A stretch of 64,000 nucleotides of DNA from Narthecium ossifragum (GCA_963920575.1 OY986971.1:18218492-18282491); one strand, 5' to 3'; counted from the stretch's first letter, positions 21,632 to 33,126 are shown. Program-made: numbers and translations. Notes: generated from the letters alone by a model not told the origin.

Positions 21632-22864
21632 TCTTTCTCGTATCTATCATTTCCCTTTTTGATTAGGTTAGTTTGTTTTAGTTTGTTTGCTTTTGTTTTC
21701 ATTTGTTTTTGTTTGCTCTCTTATTTCTTAGGATGTTGGACCACCGTTTCCCTTGCTTGAGGAATTCGCCCCCTATTCTGGAGATGAGAAATTCGGCCAC
21801 CATGAGGAGCCTTGAGGAGATAATCGATATTCTGTCAGGTGGCCTTGCTCTTATTTCGATTTCCTATTTCTATTTCTGTCATATATGAAAATTCAGCCAA
21901 CACCCTTCTGCTTATTTACATGATTAGCACACATTGAGGACAATGTGAATTTCAGGTTGGGGGGTGTAGGCATGCATGACCTTATGCATGCTACCTTATT
22001 GAGCTTAATAGTGTTGACATGAATATGATACTACAAATTGTACATGAGCTGAAATTTTTATGCTTATTATGCATGTTGCTTTCATATGGATTGACCAATA
22101 CATTGATTGCATGCGTGATAACCTGAACGTATAACATCATGTGATCCACACACGAACACTTTATGTGCAGTGGTAATTATACTCACTAGAGGAATGAGCA
22201 TGCTATTGTCCATCGAGACCATGATTTCAGCATTAGCTAGTGTTGAGTATTGCATGCAAAGAAAAAAAAAAAGAAGAAAAAGTTCTGGAGCTTGATAAAG
22301 CTGTGCCTAAACAACTATTAAGTGATCTACTGAGTAACCGGGTGTTCTTGCCTCAGGAAGCGGGGAGCTCGCGTAAAAAGGTAGAACCACTTATAGCGAA
22401 AAAAAATACTAAGTGTTTTGCTAAGTAACCGGGTCTCTGCGCCTCAAGAAGCGGAGAGTGCTCGCGTAAAAAGGCAAAGTGTCTGATAGTTGAAAAGAAA
22501 AAAATAGAGAAAGAGCATGCTGTACTTAAAGTGCGAGGGTTGGATGATTGGTCATGAAGATAGTAGTGTGTTTGGACTAATGGTGGGTAGAAGTTGCTTC
22601 TGCACGTAACATTTATTTGTCACGTCACATGTGTTCTTCTGGATGGTGATTAGCATGTTTTGATGTGTAGAAGTTGATTTCATATGTTGGTAGTATGTGT
22701 ATGAGTATAAGAAGTTCCCATGCTTTGTACTGCATAAAACACTATCGACTTGATAAGGTAGAATTTTTATCATGCATGTCTACATTCTTGAACCGTTAGT
22801 GTGCTTAATTATATTCTATGCGCTTTGAATTGCTAGAGACTAGCAATAAGCTGGTTGGGGGGTG
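21632..22864 (+). mobile_element. Athila 3' noncoding tail and polypurine tract
   Basis: There is no env-like frame. It has an internal ggttggggggtg block (21956-21967), a pair of related blocks with gagtaaccgggtg / aagtaaccgggtc followed by gtaaaaagg (22321-22475), and the 3' polypurine tract at 22853-22864. The sister tail at 54898-56127 is nearly identical. Confidence 0.8.
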
Positions 22865-24621
22865 TGATGAGTGCATGAAAGTGCACTCTGAACAACCTTA
22901 AAACCATCTCAATTGCTAGATTATTATCCTTAATCAGCATCTTTATTACTATTTTTATATCTATATGTTGCTTCACATGGTTGTTTGGAAAATGCAGGAA
23001 ATTGGAGCTAAAAGAAGCTGAAAAGAGTATATGGATCAACTTCAACAATTAATCTGTACCTGCTCATGAAGAATCAGATGATGTGCCATACATGGTTGGA
23101 AAGCTCTTGAAGTTTAGATTCTGGGGAATTTTACGGTTCGTGATTCCGAGTTTCCTAGAAGAAGTTACGGCAATTTCAGTACCGATGCGCAGTCTGAATG
23201 GCAGAAAGGAAAATAAGCTGGAAGTCCGAAGTCCGAGCGATCCGCCGATCGATCGGACCTGACAAAATCGTGACAGAACATGCGTTATTTGGCTGAATAT
23301 GATCCGATCGATCCCTCCTTCGCTCCCATAGGGTCCGATCGATCCGACACCAATGGTCCGATCGATCGGACTCGGAAAAAGTCAAAAACAGCGGATTTTT
23401 ACTCAACCAATCGATCCAACATACATAATCCGATCGATCGGACTTGGGAATTAAAGGGTGACAGAATGTATGCTTTTTAAAGGAGCAGAGTTCGATCGAT
23501 CCGTCCATCGATCGGACACGGGCGAAGCTAGAAGATTGGAGATCTCAAGAGACCGATCGATCCAACATCCCGAGAAGGATCGATCGGACTTGCCCAGTGA
23601 CGAAAATCAACGGTTTTGATTAATCCGAGTTTACTAATTCTTGGACCCTATAAATAGGAAACTTAGGGCTAATAAAGGGGGACTTCTTGGACGTTTTTGG
23701 AGGCTCTTTTCTGGGTGTTTCTCAAGGGAAAAAGATGGAGACATCTCCATCTATGGCCGAGTAATCCGCGGGCATGGCGGACGGATGATCTAGCGTGGAC
23801 TAGGGCTTCTTCTCCAACAATGGTTCATAGATTTTAAGCTTTATTGTTAAACTCTTTTCTATGTATTGGATCTTTAAATATTATTTTCAGATTATAGATT
23901 TCTATGTGGATGATTAATATTATGAATCCAGTCATGCTTCTTTCATGATCTTATAATCCCGTAGTCTTCTCTTTTGATTCTCCTACCGAGTCTTGCGAGA
24001 CCTTTGCTATACATTGCCCGTAGTGACAGCTGGTATTGTATATTCTTAGGGATCTGGTAAGACAAGGTTGGGGCTCTATCCCGTGAGATCTTTGCTATGC
24101 ATTGCCGATTGTGAGAGTTGGTATTGTGTATTCTTAGGGATCCGGTTAGAGTTAGGGCTTTGTCCCGATGAACTTTTGCTGCGCGTTGCCTGTAGTGACA
24201 GCCGGTATCGTGTATTCTTAGGTTTGGTTGGATGAAGTTAGAACAATAAAAAGGAAGAACCAATCATAGGAAGAGACATTTATATATTTTATCAGATTCA
24301 TAATTCTATATCTTCCGGTTAAGGCGATTGGGATGTGAATCCCTTAACTGAGTATTATATGGACCATTGAGAAGAGAAGAGCCTAAATCCGAGTGACGTG
24401 ATTCCTGAAGCCTAGCCTTATCAAAAGCATGATATCTTTAGTTAACATTACATTATCATTAATAGTTTGATCTAATTTAGTTTAATTAGCTTTCTTGATT
24501 GTCTTCAATATATTATTATTTGTATTTCTGGATCTTTCCTGCTTGTCTCTCTGTGGGATTCGACCTCTCTTTTGCTGTACTGCACCGCGACCACTGTGCT
24601 TGACACATTTGAGCGACATCA
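22865..24621 (+). mobile_element. 3' LTR of the non-autonomous Athila
   Basis: 1757 bp, TGATGAGTGCATG to TTTGAGCGACATCA, nearly identical to the 5' LTR. TATA box at about 23648, palindrome array 23230-23592. Confidence 0.93.
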
Positions 24622-24852
24622 CTTTGGAAGTATAGTTTCTAGAGAATTTTATGGTTTGGGATTCCAAGTTTCGTAGATGAAGTTACGAAATTTTTGGTAC
24701 CAATGCGCAGTGTTGAGAAAGAAGCTAGAATTTTCAAGAAGAATTAAACGATCGATCTTCACAGCATATGAAGATCGATCTTCTATGTGCATTAACAGTG
24801 ACAGAGCGTGTGATTTCAAAAGATCGATATTCTCCCTATAGAAGATCGATCT

Positions 24853-26507
24853 TGTGAGGACCCGTCCCTCTATTCATGTGGCTCGTTATTAACCGCAAGG
24901 GCAATTTGGTAAATTGCACCTTGTTGGTTTGTTTCACACCCGCGTGTGCACACACATGCCTTCTTTTGGTGTATGTGTTTGAATAGGATGGTTAGGTGAA
25001 CCCGGGATCAAAAGACACGGAATTGGGCTTGAGCTGGGCCCAATTCTCCTTCCCAGCGCAGGTTGGATCGATCCGAACTCCACTTCGGATCGATCCAGGA
25101 TGCACTAGGGAATGGTGGCCGCCAGTGGAGTTGGGATCGATCCGAGGTGGAGCGCGGATCGATCCGACTCACACTGGAACGTTTGTATAAGAACAGATGT
25201 CGTGCCTCCTCTCTCCTTTTTCCGATCTCACTGCGATTGGTCTCAAATCCGGCGAAATCTCGAGAGGATTTAGGAAGATCCAAGGCTTGGCTTCGTGGAT
25301 TGAAGCAGCTCTTGTCGAGGTAGGGTTTCTACCTACGGATTTGTTGGGTTTTTCTCGTGTTCTTCGTCGTTTTCGCCGATTTCGGGCTTGTTTTGAGTAG
25401 ATCTCCATGTTTAAGCGTTGGTTTCCGGTTTTGAAGCCATGAGTAGCTTCGTGAGCATCAGATCTACCAACCCATCAAGTTTGGTGAAGTTTGGTTTGGT
25501 TTTTCGACCGTGATCGAATTCGGAAGTTAGCCGGAGGGCCGGTTGGGATCGATCCAAGTGGTTATTGGATCGATCCGAGTTGCACTCAAGACGGTCTGTT
25601 CACTGGTGGAAGTTGGATCGATCCAAGGCAGTAGTTGGATCGATCCCATGTGTCCCAGGAACAGTGCTTGAGGGTGGCAGAGAACAGTTTTCCTGGTTTT
25701 CCATAGTCGGATCGATCCAAGGGTGAGTTGGATCGATCCAAGGGCAAGTCGGCTCGATCCAAAGGTATGTTGGATCGATCCAACATGCACCAGAATGGGT
25801 TTTTGAGGCTGTTTTGCCCACGGGGCTTCGTATGTATGCGGTTTTAGCGGTTTTGCCAGCGGGGCTTGCCATGATAGATTGTTTACCGCTTTACTGGCAT
25901 GTTTAGTGATATTGCCGTGAACTGCTGCCTGTTATTGCTTTGTGGTTGAACCGGGTGAGTGATGACTCCCGGGATTGTGTAGAATAGATGGGCTGACTGT
26001 ATGCCCCCTTACTGCTTTGTGGTGAACCGAGGGAGTCATGACCCTCTGGAGTATGTAGTATAAATGGGCCGAAGGTGTGCCCTTGTTTTGATGCCTGCTA
26101 ATACTGTTATAATTGCCTAGCTTTCTTGTGCATGAGAGGCATGTTAGGGTAGGTGTGGGTTGAGGGTTGTCTCTTGTATTCCTGTATCAATTGCTAAGAG
26201 CTCTTCTCCTGTGGACCCCAGTTGTTCGTTTGCGGCAGCGCGTCGCCGTCAGATCATGTTTGAGGGGCAGGAGGGCTTTTGCTGTGCTTTTGTGGAGACT
26301 CCAGAGGATGTAATTTTCTTTTTGTTGACTGATTTATGTAAATATTGTTGTAACTCTGTTATATGTACAGTTTTGGTTTAGTAATTGTTAGAATTACGTT
26401 TGCTCTTTGTTTCGCTTTTAACTGTTTCCGCCTGTTTGTCGTTAGTACATGTAGGAACCCCCCCTCGTGTCCCAGTCCGGATGGGTTTTCTGGGCCGGGG
26501 CGCGACA
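24853..26507 (+). mobile_element. 5' LTR of the gag-only Tekay-like element
   Basis: 1655 bp, TGTGAGGACCCGTCCCTC to GGGCCGGGGCGCGACA. It lacks an internal block of about 540 bp present in the 3' LTR (roughly 29487-30030), deleted at short shared sequence near 26200. GGATCGATCC sites: pairs at 25065/25087 and 25134/25156 (22 bp apart), others at 25547-25640, and four sites at 25709, 25730, 25751 and 25772 (exactly 21 bp apart; the third has one mismatch). Confidence 0.92.
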
Positions 26508-26510
26508 ACT

Positions 26511-26522
26511 TGGTATCAGAGC
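26511..26522 (+). other. Primer binding site, initiator tRNA-Met
   Basis: tggtatcagagc starts 3 bp after the 5' LTR and is a perfect match to the usual complement of initiator tRNA-Met. Confidence 0.93.
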
Positions 26523-26638
26523 ATAGGTTGTAGATCCCAGGGAATAGGATCCGGATTCAGTTGAGATGAGCGTGGGTTGGGATAGTTTTAGGGTCAGGAC
26601 ATCCCTGTTTGCTTGATTTTCTTTTCCGCTGAATGTGA

Positions 26639-27960
26639 TTGTTTCTCATTGCTGAGTGTTGTTTGTTTCGGTATGTGATGAGTGGAAGCTCGTGTTTCTG
26701 TTATTGGTACAGATGGCGAGGCAGTTTGACAGTCCTCCCAGTTTGGGCCGAGGCGAGCGATGCCCGGCAGGCTTCTGAGGCCGAGGAGCATCAGCGCCAT
26801 ACCTATGTACCAGTAGCAGAGACAGTCTTAGCGGTGGGCGGCGAGGTGGAGGTTTCCTTCCACCGCAGGGAAGTTCCCCCACCCGTTGCTAGGCATTCCT
26901 TAGCGACTGAGGTTCTCGAGTTCCGTCGTTTGGACCCGCTGAGGTTCAACAGCCGGAGTGGGGACCCATCAGCGACTGAGGAGTGGCTCGACGGAGTCAC
27001 CAGTTTGGTCGACCTTCTGTTTAACGAGGACGACCCCCTCCGGGTGAGACTCGAAGTGCTCCAGTTTGAGGGAGACGCCAGTGACTGGTGGCGCACCATC
27101 CAGGCCACCAGAGCAGGAGGGGAGCAGCTGTCCTGGGAGGGCTTTCGTACGGCCTTCCTCGACACGTACTTCCCTTACAGTAAGCGGGTGGCGTTGGCAG
27201 AAGAGTACCTCAGTCTCACCCAGGGTTCTCGGACTGTGCAGCAGTATGCCACAACCTTCACACACCTGGTCCGGTACGCTGGGCCAATGGCAGTCGACCC
27301 TACCGCCCGAGCCCAGCACTTTGAGAGAGGGCTCCGAGAGGAGATCAGGAGGTTGATCGCCGCGTGCCAGGCGACCACCTACTCGGCGGTGTTGGGTGCT
27401 GCGTTGGCAGTGGAGCCTCGATGCCAGGAGAGGCCGAGGACTTTCCAGCCAGTACCAACGACAGGTGGGGGTGGTGGTGAGCAGTCTCAGAGGCCTCAGG
27501 GTCATAGAGACCAGCACAGGAGACCCGCACATGAGCAGCAGCAGCGTTAACAGTACCGTCAGCAGCCGTACCTGTAGCAGTACCAGCAGCAGCAGCCCTA
27601 CCAGGGCGATCAACTTCTTCTGACGGCGGGACCCACACAGCAGACTTCCAGGGAGGGAGGCCGAGGACAGCAGTTGGAGCGGGGACCAGCGCTGTGTTTC
27701 CACTGCCAGTAGCCGGGACACTTTCGCAGGGACTGTCCGTTGCGGGGCACGCAGAGTGCTGCGCCGCAGGGAGGTCGGGGCGGAGGGTCTTGGGCTGGGC
27801 AGGGGCAGAGAGGTGGAGCTGGGCGAGGCCGCAGTGGAGGCAGAGATAGAGCAGATGGCGGCGGACAGGTGTTTGCCCTACCTGACCGCCCCTACGCAGA
27901 CGAGGTGCAGCCGTCCTATTAGAGCTACCAGTCTCGGCAGCCGCTTCCACTGGCTGTTGT
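26639..27960 (+). pseudogene. Tekay-like chromovirus gag with stops
   Basis: An open frame to 27550 covers the Ty3/gypsy capsid: EFRRLDPLRFNSRSGDPSAT, EEWLDGVTSLVDLLF, VLQFEGDASDWWRTIQA, FRTAFLDTYFPYSKR and EYLSLTQGSRTVQQYATTF. The same frame continues past stops at 27548 and 27572 to a CCHC knuckle at about 27695-27740 (CFHCQ-stop-PGHFRRDC) and a Gly/Arg-rich tail. At least three stops lie where CAG or CAA is expected, fitting C-to-T change. Capsid plus knuckle would package RNA. No protease follows: coding stops near 27990 and a short tail with a purine-rich stretch leads to the LTR. Confidence 0.88.
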
Positions 27961-28077
27961 ACTGTCCGCCTCCAGAGGTACTTTTACCGCTTAGTAATAT
28001 CCTGTAGTCGCTGTTTTCGTTTCCGAGCCCTACCTTTATCGAATCTCGGGACGAAAATTCTTTTAAGGGTTTTAGGA

Positions 28078-30336
28078 TGTGAGGACCCGTCCCTCTATTC
28101 CTGTGGCTCGTTGTTGACCACAAGGGCAATTTGGTAAATTGCACCTTGTTGGTTTGTTTCACACCCGCGTGTGCACACACAGGCCTTGTTTTGGTGTATG
28201 TGTTTGAATAGGATGGTTAGGTGGACCCGGGATCGAAAGATCCGGAATTGGGCTTGAGATGGGCCCAATTCTCCTTCCCAAAGCAGGTTGGATCGATCCG
28301 AACTCCACTTCAGATCGATCCAGGATGCACTAGGGAATGGTGGCTGCCAGTGGAGTTGGGATCGATCCGAGGTGGAGCGCAGATCGATCCGACTCGCACT
28401 GGAACGTCTGTATAAGAACAGACGCCATGCCTCCTCTCTCCTTTTTCCGATCTCGCTGCGATTGGGCTCAAATCCGGCGAAATCTCGAGAGGATTTAGGA
28501 AGATCCAAGGCTTGGCTTCGTGGATTGAAGCAGCTCTTGTCGAGGTAGGGTTTCTACCTACGGATTTGTTGGGTTTTTCTCGTGTTCTTCGTCATTTTCG
28601 CCGATTTCGGGCTTGTTTTGAGTAGATCTCCATGTTTAAGCGTTGGTTTCCGGTTTTGAAGCCATGAGTAGCTTCGTGAGCATCAAATCTATCAACCCAT
28701 CAAGTTTGGTGAAGTTTGGTTTGATTTTTCGACCGTGATCGCGTCGGAAGTTGGCCGGAGGGCCGGTTGGGATCGATCCAAGTGGTTATTGGATCAATCC
28801 GAGTTGTACTCAAGATGGTCTGTTCACTGGTGGAAGTTGAATCGATCCAAGGTGGTAGTTAAATCGATCTCATATGTCCCAGGAACAGCGCCTGAGGGTG
28901 GCAGAGAACAGTTTTCCTGGTTTTCCCTAGTCGGATCGATCCAAGGGTGAGTTGGATCGATCCCAGGGCTAGTCGGATCGATCCAACTTGTCCTTGGATC
29001 GATCCAACTTGTCCTTGGATCGATCCAACTTGTCCTTGGATCGATCCAAAGGTATGTTGGATCGATCCAACATGCACCAGAACGGGTTTTTGTGGCTGTT
29101 TTGCCCGCGAGGCTTCGTATGTATGCGGTTTTAGCGGTTTTGCCCGCGGGGCTTGCCATGATAGATTGTTTACCGCTTTACTGGCATGTTTAGTGATATT
29201 GCCGTGAACTGCTGCCTGTTATTGCTTTGTGGTTGAACCGGGAGAGTGATGACTCCCGGGATTGTGTAGAATAGATGGGCTGAATGTATGCCCTCTTACT
29301 GCTTTGTGGTGAACCGAGGGAGTCATGACCCTCGGGAGTGTGTAGTATTTATCCACCCAAGGTGTGCCCTTGTTTTGATGCCTGCTAATACTGTTATAAT
29401 TGCCTAGCTTTCTTGTCCATCAGAGGCATGTTAGGCTAGGCGTAGGTTGAGGGTTGTCTCTTGTACTCCTGTATCAATTGCTAAGAGGTGGTTGTCGTTA
29501 CCCTGACATGAGTCGTCATGCTTGTTGTCCAGCATGGGTAGGGGTGTTCTACATGTGCTGAGGCTCTCCCTATTGTGGCGGGAGAGGGTTGCATGGACAG
29601 GAACCCTGGGGGTACCGACGGGATTTCTTGGGCTTCCTGGTTAGCCTTAGCCTTTGATTTGGAGTCTATTGGTCATGTTAACTCTGTTGCCTTAAGTACT
29701 GAGAGATGGTTGTCATAACCACGATCGTTCCGCCAAGTGTGGAGATCCCGCTTGGAGAGGGGTGTCCTACTGGTAGCGCCATGTCCACCCTGTGTCAGGG
29801 ATATTCGGAGGTAGTCCATCCTTGAACAGTGGCTGTCGGAGGGACGTACTTGGGACAGGTACCCTTCAGATTATTGATGGGATTTTTGGGGTCCTTGGCA
29901 GGCCTCAGTACTTGGCACAGGGGTAGTACAGTTGGTGTCGCCTTCCTTGTGTGTGACGTAGAGTAGAACCCTGCTGAGCTTTTGCTCATTCCTACCTGGG
30001 TTGCGGTGTTTGCAGGTGCAGGTACCAGCTCTTCTCCTGTGGGCCCCCATTGTTCGTCCTGCGGCAGCGCGTCGCCGTCAGATCATGTTTGAGGGGCAGG
30101 AGGGCTTTTGCTGTGCTTTTGTGGAGACTCCAGAGGATGTAATTTTCTTTTTGTTGACTGATTTATGTAAATATTGTTGTAACTCTGTTGTATGTACAGA
30201 TTTGGTTTAGTAATTGTTAGAATTACTTTTGCTCTCTGTTTCGCTTTTAACTGTTTCCGCCTGTTTATCGTTAGTAGATGTAGGAACCCCCCCTCGTATC
30301 CCGGTCCGGATGGGTTTTCTGGGCCGGGGCGCGACA
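28078..30336 (+). mobile_element. 3' LTR of the gag-only Tekay-like element
   Basis: 2259 bp, same ends as the 5' LTR. It keeps the block deleted from the 5' LTR and has three more palindrome units. Confidence 0.92.
28933..29068. repeat. Seven GGATCGATCC palindromes at exactly 21-bp period
   Basis: GGATCGATCC starts at 28933, 28954, 28975, 28996, 29017, 29038 and 29059, with no exception to the 21-bp step. Three spacers are identical (aacttgtcctt). The matching place in the 5' LTR (25709-25781) has four sites, so the two LTRs of one element differ by exactly three units (63 bp). Confidence 0.95.
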
Positions 30337-30971
30337 GATCTTCTCTGGGCATGAATGAAGACAGAGTGTATTATTTCAAAAGATCGATCTTCTCTTTTAA
30401 AAAAATCGATCTTCTTCGGGCTCAGGCAATTATACGGGATGAAAAGATTGATCTTCACCTTTAAAAGATCGATCTTTTGTTTGACGGAAGAGAAAATTAA
30501 AGGTGCAGATCTCATCCGAGTGGGACTCTTTTGGAAGCTATAAATATGGGACTTAGGGTTATTCAAAGGGGACTTTTTGACAACTGTTCAAGAGGGTTGG
30601 ACAGCAATTGGAGGCGAAGGATAGAGGAGAACTTTCATCTCCATGGCCGAGTACATCTTCAAGGCATGGCGGACGGATGACTGAGCAAGGACGAGGGTTT
30701 CTTCTTCATCGATGGTTCATGTTTTGATCCTTATCGTTAAACTCTATATATGTATTGGATCTTTACAGATTGCTATGTGGTTGAACATTATTATAATTCC
30801 AGTCATGCTTCTTTTATGATATTATGATCCTATAGTTATCTTTTTTGTTTCATACCTAGTCTCATGAAACCTTTGCTATGCATTGCCTTTCGTGACAGTC
30901 GGTATTGCATACTCTTAGGGATTTGGTAAGACAAGGTTAGGGCTTTATCCCGTGAAACCTCTACTGCACGC

Positions 30972-32054
30972 CGTTAGTCCTAATAGTGCTTTGATGATGC
31001 TTTGATGATGCCAATATGTTCCTAAATGTTAAAAATATATATGTGATAAACTATATGTTGAAAACAAGCTTTAACTTTCCTATTTGAGCTATTATTGAGT
31101 TGACGGTCGATGCGTGGATCAACCGTGAAGACTGGTGGATGCATCCGTGGGACTGGCAGATGCATCCGTGGATCAACCGTGAAGACTGGAGGATGCATCC
31201 GTGGATCAATCGCGGAGGATAAAAGTCACGAAAGTCGATGTCACAGTCCATGGGATGGTCGACCGTGGGACATGTAACCTGTTGAGGAGAAGCGACGGTC
31301 GAACAAGGCATCAACCTTGGGAAGTGTTTTTCCTCACAGAGCCCCATGGACGATGTGATGGTCGATGTGACGGTCGACCGTGAAGCTTGAAGGTCGATAG
31401 GTGGATCGACCGCGGCTCAAGAAGATTGCGACAGACGATGTGGCGGATGATGCGACGGTTGACTACCAGTCAGAAAACTAGCCGTTGCAGAAAAGCAAAG
31501 TGGTCGTTGGGAGCTGCTTTTTGAGGTCTTAAAACTCAAGTATATAAGGGAAGACCCAGAAAACTTGGTGTAAGACTATGGGAGATATTAGTTTACATTG
31601 TAACAAGTTTTAGTCTTCTTTTGAGAGCTTAAATCTTTGTAAACCTACTTCAAATTGTGAAGTAGACTTTGTGAGAAATCTCTAAGAGTTGCTTGGAGTG
31701 ATTTGTAAGGTTCTCAAGCACCCGAAAGCTTGAGGGGGGCTCCAGCAGTTGTTGGAGGATTTGTAAGGTTGCCAAGCACCCGGAAGCTTGGTGGGAAAAC
31801 TTATAAGGGAGAATTACAAGTAGTGGAACCTCAAGGAGAACCTTGAGTGATGTGGGCGTAGGCAAGGTTGGTCGAACCACTATAAAATCTTGTGCGAGTC
31901 TCCTAACTCTCTCTCTCTTATTCTCCATTATGTGCTTTATTTATTGCTTTCATATCTAAACAAGCATACTAGTCTTCTAGCATTTTATCTTGGTTTTCAT
32001 CTATTGTATTTTCGCAAAAGAGTCCATTTCACCCCCCCCCCCTTTGGACCTTCA
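30972..32054 (+). mobile_element. Solo LTR, SIRE-like copia, TSD CACGC
   Basis: The 1083-bp unit runs from CGTTAGTCCTAATAGTGC (first base probably a mutated T of TG) to CCTTTGGACCTTCA. CACGC flanks it at 30967-30971 and 32055-32059. It shares the tgatgatgccaatat start region with the copia LTR at 741-1620 (read inverted). It has GGTCGACC-type palindromes (31100-31450), a TATA box (gtatataaggg, about 31541) and a run of C near 32030. Confidence 0.88.
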
Positions 32055-32493
32055 CACGCTGTCTATAGTGACAGCCGGTATCGTGTATTCTAACATTCTT
32101 GTAGGACGGAGCTAGGGTTACAACGAGGAAGAACCGAATATAGGAAGAGACATTCATATTCTGCTAGGTGTATAATTCCATATCTTACAGTTGAGGTGAT
32201 TGGGATGTGAATCCCTCAATTGAATATTATATGTACCATTAATAAGAAAAGAACCCAAGTCCAAGCCATGGATTCCCGAAACCTAGCCTATTCTAAATCC
32301 TAATTTTATTTGTTAATCTCACATCACCATTAAATATTCGATCTAACTTTCTTAACTTTTACGCTCCTGGTCATTTTCGATATATTGTTATTTGTGTTTC
32401 TGAATCCTTTTTGCTCGTCTCTCTGAGGGATCGACCTCTCTTATGTTATATTGCACCGCGACCGTTGTGTGAGACACATTTGAACGACATCAG

Positions 32494-33126
32494 GCGCTGA
32501 TGAACGGCCTAAGGCTTCTCCTTACATTGGAAGTTGGAGAGGTCTCTCATTGTCTCGACTTGTTGAAGAGTTTGAAATGCAGGATGCCGATCAAAGAGAG
32601 GATTCTTCGCAATGGCCATCTTAGTACCGCCATTGCTATGAAACTTAGAGTGGATTGCTTGTGCCAGCACGATTTGATCCGCAGAGATACCTTCAAGGTA
32701 CTCTTCGTAGAGCCTAGATCGATACTATATGAATTAGAAGACATAGATAAGAAGATTGGTTTCTTGTTACATAAAATCAGGTTTGGCGTCGACTATCTTG
32801 TCGAATTCCCAGATTATCTGAGAGTGAATCTTGAGAAGCAGATTATTCCGCGTTACAATGTGATCGAGCATTTGAGATCAAATGGTGGGCTAGGGTTTCA
32901 TGTGAGGATGAATCATCTTGTGAGGCTGAGTAGGCCTAAGTTCTATAATTTGTTCGTCAAGCTATATCCTGAGTGTAGAGATATATTTGAGGGACTGGTG
33001 AGAGATGTTGAAGGAACGAAATCTCAGCATCCATTTGGACTGTAGAAGGTGTTTAAGCCGCCAACGTTCGTCAACACCGAAGAGGATGTGAGAAACATGA
33101 AGTTGTTTGTGGAATCTCTTGTGTGA
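32494..33126 (+). pseudogene. mTERF family protein (mTERF15-like), 3' part
   Basis: The frame from 32500 encodes the C-terminal part of a plant mitochondrial transcription termination factor (mTERF) protein, an organelle nucleic-acid-binding protein of helical repeats. Recognisable stretches are CRMPIKERILRNGHLSTAIA, LRVDCLCQHDLIRR, EPRSILYELEDIDKKIGFLL, EKQIIPRYNVIEHLRSNGGL and RPKFYNLFVKLYPECRDIF. From memory this resembles Arabidopsis mTERF15 (At1g74120). TAG at 33043 replaces an expected Trp codon; the frame continues after it (KVFKPPTFVNTEEDVRNM) to a stop at 33124. The N-terminal half is absent: the Athila LTR end lies directly upstream. This is the only protein-coding host-gene remnant outside a transposon. 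Confidence 0.82.

Larger units (their letters stand above)
16455..24621 (+). mobile_element. Complete non-autonomous Athila-like element, TSD CTTTG
   Basis: The 8167-bp element has two LTRs (16455-18204, 22865-24621), a tRNA-Asp primer site, one long unusual reading frame, an integrase remnant, a noncoding tail and a polypurine tract. CTTTG flanks it at 16450-16454 and 24622-24626. By eye the LTRs differ at only about a dozen sites plus a 9-bp duplication (gaagtccga) near 23221, so insertion is recent. Protease, RT and most of RNase H are absent, so its movement needed proteins from another element. Confidence 0.93.
24853..30336 (+). mobile_element. Complete gag-only Tekay-like element, TSD GATCT
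   Basis: The 5484-bp element has LTRs at 24853-26507 and 28078-30336, a tRNA-Met primer site and gag, but no protease, RT or integrase. GATCT flanks it at 24848-24852 and 30337-30341. The target was itself an AAGATCGATCTT palindrome of the host Athila LTR. It is an internal-deletion derivative that depended on a full-length relative. Confidence 0.93.
16203..32492 (+). mobile_element. Athila 3' LTR, split by three nested insertions
   Basis: LTR pieces are 16203-16454, 24627-24852, 30342-30971 and 32060-32492. They start TGATGAGTGCGTGAAAGTG and end ACATTTGAACGACATCA. Each insertion has its TSD: CTTTG for the Athila at 16455, GATCT for the Tekay-like element at 24853, CACGC for the copia LTR at 30972. 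The rejoined LTR has AAGATCGATCTT palindromes (24750-24850, 30380-30480), a gctataaatatg TATA box at 30537, and the R/U5 tandem repeats near 30860-30965. It directly abuts the mTERF remnant at 32494. Confidence 0.88.

Noticed and set aside
25057..25790. Overlapping open frames rich in IDPT, DRS or DRSI repeats in the palindrome arrays (also 28221-29207, 45554-46251, 58101-59032)
   Set aside because: A 21-bp palindromic period is seven codons and reads open on both strands. The frames follow the repeat, start and stop arbitrarily and match no protein family.
28933..29068. CRISPR-like array
   Set aside because: Units are 10-bp palindromes with 11-bp spacers inside plant LTRs; some spacers are identical. 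There are no cas genes, and the context is nuclear DNA of a eukaryote.
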